64,000 nt of DNA from DASSKK01 sp035690495 (lineage in GTDB: Bacteria > Actinomycetota > Actinomycetes > Propionibacteriales > Nocardioidaceae), in the NCBI GenBank assembly GCA_035690495.1, contig DASSKK010000081.1, forward strand, positions 1 to 64,000, read 5' to 3'. Made by a program: the position numbers and the translations under genes. Below the pieces are notes generated by a model. That model saw nothing but the letters and a program-made list of their open reading frames with translations. It searched no databases and was not told the origin of the DNA. Positions 54,878 to 61,569 of the stretch are shown piece after piece; positions within the stretch are counted from its first letter, which is position 1, and every line of letters begins with the position of its first letter.

Positions 54878-57856
54878 TCAGCGGAGAAGAACGCCGTCCC
54901 GCGAGCCCAGAGCCGCCCGGGCGCGGCGTACCTCCGGCAGCCACCACAGGTCGTCGTGCTGCACGGCGAACGCAATCGCCGCGTCGAGGACCGCGCGGGC
55001 GGCCGCCAGGTCGCCGCCGCCGCGGTGCAGGTCGGCGACCAGCCACAGCCAGTAGGGCATCCGCGCCAGCGACCCCTCGGCCTCCAGCCTCGCGATGCCC
55101 TCGCGCGCCTGCCGAAGACCGGCCGGGCCGCCGCGCAGCCAGCCGGTGAGCACGACCGACCACTGGCGGTAGTAGGCGAAGTCGTAGCGCTCGCAGAGCC
55201 GGGTCAGCTCGGCCAGGGTCGGCTCGAGCGCGGCCAGGTCGCCGTGCATCTGGCGGGTGACCGCGGCGTAGGCGAGCGCCACCGCCAGCGAGTAGGGGTG
55301 GTCGATGGCACGGGCGACCTGCTCGGCCTGTTCGCACGCCGACCGGGAGCCCTCGGCGTCGCCGAGCAGCCACAGCGCGTGCGCCCACCAGGCACGCGCG
55401 TGCACCTCGGTGCGGGTGCCGATCGGCAGCGAGTCGCTCTCCCCGGACAGCGAGCAGGCGAGTGCGAAGTGCCGGGAGGACTCCTCGACCTTGCCCAGCG
55501 TGAGGCCCGACCCGGCGTAGGTCATGTGTGCCTGGCCGGCCAGGTCGGGGCATTCCTCGGACAGCAGCAGCGCGCGCTCGCCCCAGCCGTGGGACTCGAG
55601 GATGTCGCCCTGCACGAACGTGGTCGTGAACAGCGCGATCGACGCCGACGCCTGCACCGGGACGAGGCCGAGGCGCTCGCCGAGCCGGTTGCAGCGCCTC
55701 TCATGGTCCTCGAGCTGCTTGGAGGCGTAGCCGCGCCAGGCGTTCAGTGGCGGCAGCAGCTGCTCGAGGACCGCGAGCTCGCGCTCGTCACGCTGGCGGC
55801 TGGCCGCCATCGTGGCGACCAGGTCCAGGCTGCGCTCGCACAGTCGCACCGCCTCGGCATTGGCGAACACCGACGTCGCCTGCCGGGCCGCGCGGTCGTA
55901 GAACGGCAGCGCCCGCTCCGGCTGACCGCTCCGGTCGTACTGTTCGGCGAGGTCGGCGGCCACCTGCCGGTCATCGACCGCGCGGCCGGTGTAGAGCAGC
56001 TCGAGCGCCTGCGCGAGCCGTCGGTGCAGCAGCCAGCGACGAGCCGGGGTGACCGCGTCGTAGGCGGCCTCTCGCAACAGGTCGTGCGTGAAGTCGTAGC
56101 CCGCCCCGCGCTGGTCGAGGATGCGCCTTTGCCAGAGGTCGTCGACGAGGCGTACGACGGTCGCGGCGTCGAAGTCGCCGGCCTCTGTGAGCAGGTCCAA
56201 GCCGAAGTCCCGGCCCACCGCGGAGGCGAGTGCGAGCAGGTTGGTGTGCTCCTCGGGGAGCCGCGCCAGCCGGCGCGCGAGCACCTTGCGCAGGTCCGCC
56301 GGTTGCACCCGGCCGGCCGACGCGGCGGCCTCGCGCATCGCCTCGATGACGTAGAACGGGTTGCCCGAGCTTGCGGAGTGCAGCAAGGCGTGCTCGTCCG
56401 CTGCGAGCCTGCGTCCCGCGACGTCGTCGGCGAGCGCGACGGTGTCGGTCCGCGAGAGCGGGCTCAACGCGACGGTGGTGGCCTGCCCAGACCCGCGCAT
56501 CGCCCGCAACGGCGCCGCCAGGTCGCTGCCGGACGGCTCGTCGTCTCTGGCCGTCGCCAGCACCAGCAACGGTGAGGTGCCGGCGAACGAGAGCAGGAAC
56601 GACAGCCAGGACAGGCTGGCCTTGTCGCACCACTGCAGGTCGTCGACGGTGAGCAGCATCGGCCTGCCGACCGCGACCACCGCCCGGGCCAGACCCTCGA
56701 AGAACCGCAGCCGCTGCCAGGCGTCGATCTTCGCCCGGCCGGGGTCGGGGGCGTCCTCGCCGGCGGGCGCCAGCCTGGCCACCTCCGTGCGCCAGTGGGG
56801 CTCGAGCCGCGCCGCCGCCATCCGCACGTGGGGGGCGCGCAGCCACTGGGCAACCGGGGCGAACGCCAGCCCGGCGGTGGCCGCGAAGCACCGCGCGGTG
56901 GCCACCGCCCCGTCCTGCCTGCGGATCGCTTGCGCAACCTCGGCGACCAGCCGGGTCTTGCCGACACCGGCCTCGCCGGTGACCACCACCAGCCGGCAGC
57001 CGGTCGCCGCCTCCTTCCACGCGTCCAGCAGCAACTGGCGCTCGGCCTCGCGGCCGACCAGCGCCGGCCGGGCGCTCGAACCGGCATCCTCCCGGGGTTC
57101 TTCTGCCGGAGGGATGCCGTGCGAAGGCTCGGCGAGCACGGCGTCGAGCTCGCGCCGGGTCTGTGCCGAAGGGGAGACTCCCAGCTCCTGCTCGAGCACG
57201 GAGGCACACCGGTGGTAGGTGGCCAAGGCGCCCGCCCGGTCTCCGCAGGCACGCTGCAGCGCGATCAGCTGCCGGTAGCCGGGCTCCTCGAGGGGCGCGA
57301 GACCGACCCGTCGGCGAGCCAGCTCGAGCCCGGCCGCCGGATCGCCGTACCCTCGCCAGAAGCCGACGCCGTGGTCGCACATCTCGATGCAGGCGCGGTC
57401 CAGCCGCTCTCGCGCCTGGACCGCCCAGTCGTCGTAGCAGCCGGGCAGGAACGGCCCGCGGTGGAGCCGCAACGCGGCGGTCGAGTGCCGCTCGAACTCC
57501 GCACGGTCGCCGCCCGCGAGTGCGGTCGCCGCGTCCGCGGTGGCGCGGGCGAACTCGCGTACGTCGACGACGCAGTCCGGCACGTCGCGCCAGCACAACG
57601 TCGTCTGGTCGACGGTCAAGGCGCCGGTGCCGCCGAGAGCTGCCCGGAGGTGGTGCAGCTCGCGGCGCAGGTTGGTGCGCGCCTGGGAGGCGTCGGACTC
57701 GGGCCAGAGCAGCTCGGCGAGGTGGGCCCGGGGCTGAGGAATCCCGGGACGGGCGACCAGGTAGCCGAGCAGCGCGAGCGCGCGAGTCGACACGGGGGTG
57801 TCGCAGCCCGAGATCTCGACCCCTCCGAAGAGGCTGATCCGGATGGCTCGGCTCAT
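54878..57856 (-). CDS. AfsR/SARP-like regulator with BTAD, AAA and helical-repeat domains
   Basis: A 992-aa regulator. OmpR-type winged helix at residues ~5-95 (RALALLGYLVARPG, LAELLWPESDASQARTNLRRE), BTAD helical domain ~100-250, AAA_16 ATPase with Walker A VTGEAGVGKTRLV at ~292 and Walker B LLTVDDLQW, then TPR-like repeats to the end. ATG 57856 places the fold at the very start. Such proteins activate secondary-metabolism or catabolic genes in response to ATP state; the FAD oxidoreductase immediately downstream is the likely target. Confidence 0.9.
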   Translation of the reverse strand: MSRAIRISLFGGVEISGCDTPVSTRALALLGYLVARPGIPQPRAHLAELLWPESDASQARTNLRRELHHLRAALGGTGALTVDQTTLCWRDVPDCVVDVREFARATADAATALAGGDRAEFERHSTAALRLHRGPFLPGCYDDWAVQARERLDRACIEMCDHGVGFWRGYGDPAAGLELARRRVGLAPLEEPGYRQLIALQRACGDRAGALATYHRCASVLEQELGVSPSAQTRRELDAVLAEPSHGIPPAEEPREDAGSSARPALVGREAERQLLLDAWKEAATGCRLVVVTGEAGVGKTRLVAEVAQAIRRQDGAVATARCFAATAGLAFAPVAQWLRAPHVRMAAARLEPHWRTEVARLAPAGEDAPDPGRAKIDAWQRLRFFEGLARAVVAVGRPMLLTVDDLQWCDKASLSWLSFLLSFAGTSPLLVLATARDDEPSGSDLAAPLRAMRGSGQATTVALSPLSRTDTVALADDVAGRRLAADEHALLHSASSGNPFYVIEAMREAAASAGRVQPADLRKVLARRLARLPEEHTNLLALASAVGRDFGLDLLTEAGDFDAATVVRLVDDLWQRRILDQRGAGYDFTHDLLREAAYDAVTPARRWLLHRRLAQALELLYTGRAVDDRQVAADLAEQYDRSGQPERALPFYDRAARQATSVFANAEAVRLCERSLDLVATMAASRQRDERELAVLEQLLPPLNAWRGYASKQLEDHERRCNRLGERLGLVPVQASASIALFTTTFVQGDILESHGWGERALLLSEECPDLAGQAHMTYAGSGLTLGKVEESSRHFALACSLSGESDSLPIGTRTEVHARAWWAHALWLLGDAEGSRSACEQAEQVARAIDHPYSLAVALAYAAVTRQMHGDLAALEPTLAELTRLCERYDFAYYRQWSVVLTGWLRGGPAGLRQAREGIARLEAEGSLARMPYWLWLVADLHRGGGDLAAARAVLDAAIAFAVQHDDLWWLPEVRRARAALGSRDGVLLR

Positions 57857-57917
57857 TGCCAGTTGCGCGCAGGTCGCCGCGACCTCCGCGTTCGGACACC
57901 CTAGCCCTTTCGACCGC

Positions 57918-59405
57918 TCAGCGCGCCCATCCCTTCGCGCGCTCGACGGCGTCGCGCCACTGCGCGTGGGCGGCGTCGACATCCTCGCGGGAGGCCAGAG
58001 GCTCGAACCGGCGGTCCAGGCGCCACGTCTGTGCGAGCTCGTCGGTGGACCCCCAGACGCCGGTGCCGAGGCCGGCGAGGAAGGCGGCGCCGAGGCCGGT
58101 GGTCTCGATGCTCGCCGGACGTTGCACGGATATGCCGAGCTGGTCTGCCTGGAGCTGGCAGAGCACGTCGTTGGCGCTGGCACCGCCGTCCACGGTCAGC
58201 GTGTCCGGGGACGTGTCCTCGGGCAGGGTGTCGACGACGTCGCGCACCTCATGAGCGATCGCCTCCAGCGTGGCGCGCACCAGGTGCGCGCGCGACGTAC
58301 CCCTGGTGATGCCGGCGATCAGTCCGCGGGCCTGCGGGTCCCAGTCGGGTGCGCCGAGTCCGGTCAGCGCAGGGACGAAGACGACACCGGCCGCATCGTC
58401 GACCGATGCCGCGAGCTCGGCGGTCTGCTCGGCAGACTCGATGATGCCCAGCCCGTCACGCAGCCACTGCACGGCCGCACCGGTGACGAAGATGGCTCCT
58501 TCGAGGGCGTAGGTCAGCTGGCCGTCGGGCGACATCCAGGCCACCGTGGAGAGCAGCCCGGCCTTGGACCGGACGACGTCGCCCCCGGTGTTGGTGACCA
58601 CGAAGGACCCGGTGCCGTAGGTGCACTTGGTGTCCCCGGGGGCGAAGCAGGCCTGTCCGAACAGCGCCGCCTGCTGGTCCCCGGCAATGCCCGCGATCGG
58701 CAGCTCGAGTCCTTCGAAGTCCTCGGGGTCGGTGGTGCCGACGGTGCCCCATGAGGGCACCACTTCCGGCAGCGCGGCAGGGGGTACGCCGAACAGTGCG
58801 CACAGCTCGTGGTTCCACCCGCCCTGCGCGAGGCCGAACAGCAGCGTGCGCGAGGCGTTCGACGCGTCGGTCACGTGGCGGCGCCCCCCGGTCATCCGCG
58901 CGACCAGGTAGGAGTCGACGGTGCCGACGGCGTACCTGCCGTTCTCGACCGCCGCCCAGGTGTCCGGCTCGTTCTCGGCCAGCCAGCACAGCTTCGTGCC
59001 GGAGAAGTACGGGTCGAGCCGCAGCCCGGTCAGCTCGTGCACCCGGTCCTCGTGGCCGTCCTCGCGCAGCCGCCGGCACAGTGGCGCGGTGCGCCGGTCC
59101 TGCCAGACGATCGCCGGACGGGCCGACGCAAGCGTCTCCCGGTCCCAGACCACCACGGTCTCGCGCTGGTTGGTGATCCCGACCGCGGTCAGGTCCGCCG
59201 CGTCGTGCCGGTCGAGCAGGGCGCGGACCGCCCCCGAGGTGGCCTCCCAGATCTCCTCCGGGGAGTGCTCGACCCAGCCGGGCCGGGGGAAGTGCTGGTC
59301 GAACTCCTGGTAGCCGGCCGCGACGATCACGCCCTGCTCGCTCACTGCCAGTGCGCGCACGCCGGTGGTGCCCGCGTCGATCGCCAGCACGCTCGGTCCC
59401 GTCAT
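57918..59405 (-). CDS. glpK: Glycerol kinase
   Basis: A 495-aa FGGY-family kinase: AIDAGTTGVRALAV (phosphate 1), GITNQRETVVVWDR, IVWQDRRTAPLC, and GDQQAALFGQACF with GDTKCTYGTGSF typical of glycerol kinase. The C-terminal LTVDGGASANDVLCQLQAD is the adenosine motif. It makes glycerol-3-phosphate. ATG 59405 has GAGG nine bases before it. It lies alone; no glpF or glpD is adjacent. Confidence 0.95.
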   Translation of the reverse strand: MTGPSVLAIDAGTTGVRALAVSEQGVIVAAGYQEFDQHFPRPGWVEHSPEEIWEATSGAVRALLDRHDAADLTAVGITNQRETVVVWDRETLASARPAIVWQDRRTAPLCRRLREDGHEDRVHELTGLRLDPYFSGTKLCWLAENEPDTWAAVENGRYAVGTVDSYLVARMTGGRRHVTDASNASRTLLFGLAQGGWNHELCALFGVPPAALPEVVPSWGTVGTTDPEDFEGLELPIAGIAGDQQAALFGQACFAPGDTKCTYGTGSFVVTNTGGDVVRSKAGLLSTVAWMSPDGQLTYALEGAIFVTGAAVQWLRDGLGIIESAEQTAELAASVDDAAGVVFVPALTGLGAPDWDPQARGLIAGITRGTSRAHLVRATLEAIAHEVRDVVDTLPEDTSPDTLTVDGGASANDVLCQLQADQLGISVQRPASIETTGLGAAFLAGLGTGVWGSTDELAQTWRLDRRFEPLASREDVDAAHAQWRDAVERAKGWAR

Positions 59406-59471
59406 GGGCGGCATCCTCGCATGCGGCCCCCGGTCGGGAGCAGGGGAATGTTCGACGTCGGGAGGGCGGTT

Positions 59472-60434
59472 GTGCCGGACATGAGTCGTTACGTCGCCGC
59501 CACCGCGTTCGGGGGTCCGGAGGGGCTCCAGCTGCTCGACGAGGAGCTCGCGCGGCCGGGCCCCGGCCAGGTCCTGCTCGACGTACGCGCGGCCGGGGTC
59601 AACCCGGTCGACGCCAAGATGTACGCCGACCCGCACGGTGATCCCGCACGTCTGCCGATGCGACTCGGTTTCGAGGCCGCAGGCGTCGTTGCGGAGGTGG
59701 GAGGCGGCGAAGGGAGTGTCGAGGGCCCCGCCGGCCGGGTGTCCGCCGGCGACGAGGTGATCGTGTTCCGGGTCTCCGGCGCGTACGCCGAGCGCCTGGT
59801 CGTCGATGCTTCCGCGGTCGTTCCCAAGCCCTCCTCGATGGGCTTCCCGGAGGCCGCCGGCCTGCTCCTCACCGGCGCCACCGCGGTGCACGCGCTCACC
59901 GCCGCGTCGGTCTCCCAAGGTGAGACCGTGCTCGTGCACGGCGCCTCCGGCGGGGTCGGCCGGATGGTCGTCCAGCTGGCCGGGATCCGGGGCGCGCACG
60001 TCATCGGCACCGCCGGAGGCGACAACCTCGCCGAGGTGAGGAGGCTCGGTGCACGGGCGGTGGAGTACGGCGAGGGGCTGGCCGACCGGGTCCGTGCTGC
60101 TGCCCCCGACGGCGTCGACGCGGCGCTCGACCTGGTGGGCGCCGACGAGGCCGTCGACGTCTCGCTCGAGCTGGTGCGTGACCGCACCCGGATCGTGTCG
60201 ATCGCGGCGTTCGGCCGCGGCGGCGACGGGATCACGCTGATCGGCGGCGGACCCGGCGCTGACCCGGGCACCGAGATCCGGGACGCCGCGAGGTTCGAGC
60301 TGGTCCGGGCCGTCGAAGAGGGCTCCCTGCACGTGCTGGTCTCGGCGACGTACCCCCTGGAGGAGGCGGCCAAGGCGCACCAGGCGATCTCGACCGGTCA
60401 CACCCGCGGCAAGATCGTGCTGACCACGAGCTGA
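59472..60434 (+). CDS. Zinc-free NADPH:quinone-type oxidoreductase (MDR family)
   Basis: A 320-aa medium-chain dehydrogenase/reductase: RAAGVNPVDAKMY and LGFEAAGVVAEVG in the catalytic domain, and the nucleotide-binding loop VLVHGASGGVGRMVVQLAG. No catalytic zinc Cys/His set is visible. GTG 59472 is preferred because GGGAGGG is 5-6 nt upstream; ATG 59481 is an alternative. It is divergent from glpK. Confidence 0.9.
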   Translation: MPDMSRYVAATAFGGPEGLQLLDEELARPGPGQVLLDVRAAGVNPVDAKMYADPHGDPARLPMRLGFEAAGVVAEVGGGEGSVEGPAGRVSAGDEVIVFRVSGAYAERLVVDASAVVPKPSSMGFPEAAGLLLTGATAVHALTAASVSQGETVLVHGASGGVGRMVVQLAGIRGAHVIGTAGGDNLAEVRRLGARAVEYGEGLADRVRAAAPDGVDAALDLVGADEAVDVSLELVRDRTRIVSIAAFGRGGDGITLIGGGPGADPGTEIRDAARFELVRAVEEGSLHVLVSATYPLEEAAKAHQAISTGHTRGKIVLTTS

Positions 60435-60445
60435 GACTCCGCTGG

Positions 60446-60459
60446 TTGGATCGATCCAA
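60446..60459. promoter_or_regulatory. 14-bp palindrome upstream of the phosphofructokinase gene (LacI-type operator-like)
   Basis: TTGGATCGATCCAA, a perfect dyad with a central CG step, 72 nt before the ATG at 60531. Size and form suit a LacI-family repressor site. No lacI gene is in the window. Confidence 0.5.
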
Positions 60460-60530
60460 GCCTTGCCCTAGGGTGCGGTGGGACGTTTCCTGTCCTCGAG
60501 GCGGAACGAGTCAGTGAGGAGAGAGCGAGC

Positions 60531-61559
60531 ATGCGCGTCGGAGTGCTGACCGGAGGCGGCGACTGCCCCGGGCTGAACGCGGTGATCCGGGCGGTGGTCC
60601 GCAAGGGCGTCGGCGACTACGGGTTCGAGTTCGTGGGCTTCCTGGACGGCTGGCGCGGGCCGCTGGAGAACCTCACCACGCCGCTCGGGGTGGAGCAGGT
60701 TCGCGGCATCCTGCCGCGGGGCGGCACGATCTTGAAGTCGTCTCGGACCAACCCGTTCCAGCTCGAGGACGGTGTCGCCCAGATCCGCCGGAACCTCGCC
60801 GCCAACGGGATCGACGCCCTGGTCGCGATCGGCGGCGAGGACACCCTCGGGGTGGCCACCAAGCTCGCCGACGCGGGCGTGAACGTGGTCGGCGTACCCA
60901 AGACCATCGACAACGACCTTTCGGGCACCGACTTCACCTTCGGCTTCGACACGGCGGTGAACATCGCGATGGAGGCGATCGACAGGCTGCACACCACCGC
61001 CGAGTCCCACCACCGTGTGCTGGTGGTCGAGGTGATGGGCCGGCACGCCGGCTGGATCGCACTGCACGCCGGGATCGCCGGGGGAGCGAACGTGGTCCTC
61101 ATCCCGGAGCAGCCCTTCGACATCGAGCAGGTGTGCAGGTACGTCGAGAAGCGGTTCGAGTCCCACTACGCGCCGATTCTGGTGGTGTCCGAGGGGGCGT
61201 TGCCGGCCGACGACAGCGGGATGACGCTGCTGACCGGCGAGCAGGACGAGTTCGGACACGTGCGGCTCGGCGGGATCGGCGACCGGATCGCCAACGAGAT
61301 CGAGCAGCGCACCGGCAAGGAGGCCCGTGCGGTGGTTCTCGGCCACGTCCAGCGCGGCGGGACGCCGACCGCCTTCGACCGGTGGCTGGCCACCCGGTTC
61401 GGGCTGCATGCGGTCACCGCGGTCGCCGAGCGCGACTTCGGGAAGATGGTGGCGCTGCGGGGCTCCGACATCGTCCGGATCCCGCTGGTCGAGGGCACCG
61501 GTGAGCTGAAGCTCGTGCAGCCCGAGGAGTACGCCGAGGCCGAGGTCTTCTTCGGCTGA
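60531..61559 (+). CDS. pfp: 6-phosphofructokinase, probably pyrophosphate-dependent
   Basis: A 342-aa PFK of the actinobacterial mixed-substrate group: GVLTGGGDCPGLNAVIR, catalytic TIDND, MGRHAGWIAL and LGHVQRGGTPTAFD are all present. Position 104 is Asp (GGEDT, residues 101-105) and position 124 is Lys (VPKTIDND), the pair associated with pyrophosphate as phosphoryl donor; ATP enzymes have Gly at 104. The enzyme would therefore be reversible. The ATG is well positioned after GAGGAGAG. Confidence 0.9.
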   Translation: MRVGVLTGGGDCPGLNAVIRAVVRKGVGDYGFEFVGFLDGWRGPLENLTTPLGVEQVRGILPRGGTILKSSRTNPFQLEDGVAQIRRNLAANGIDALVAIGGEDTLGVATKLADAGVNVVGVPKTIDNDLSGTDFTFGFDTAVNIAMEAIDRLHTTAESHHRVLVVEVMGRHAGWIALHAGIAGGANVVLIPEQPFDIEQVCRYVEKRFESHYAPILVVSEGALPADDSGMTLLTGEQDEFGHVRLGGIGDRIANEIEQRTGKEARAVVLGHVQRGGTPTAFDRWLATRFGLHAVTAVAERDFGKMVALRGSDIVRIPLVEGTGELKLVQPEEYAEAEVFFG

Positions 61560-61569
61560 GACGTCTCAG
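61556..61569. terminator. Palindrome spanning two convergent stop codons
   Basis: CTGAGACGTCTCAG is a perfect 14-bp palindrome that contains the TGA stops of both pfp (plus) and the LuxR regulator (minus). It may serve as a short bidirectional terminator, but the lack of a loop argues for caution. Confidence 0.35.

Noticed and set aside
57918..60401. 827-codon ORF containing glycerol kinase
   Set aside because: Only the part from 59405 is glycerol kinase; the upstream part is antisense to the quinone oxidoreductase gene.
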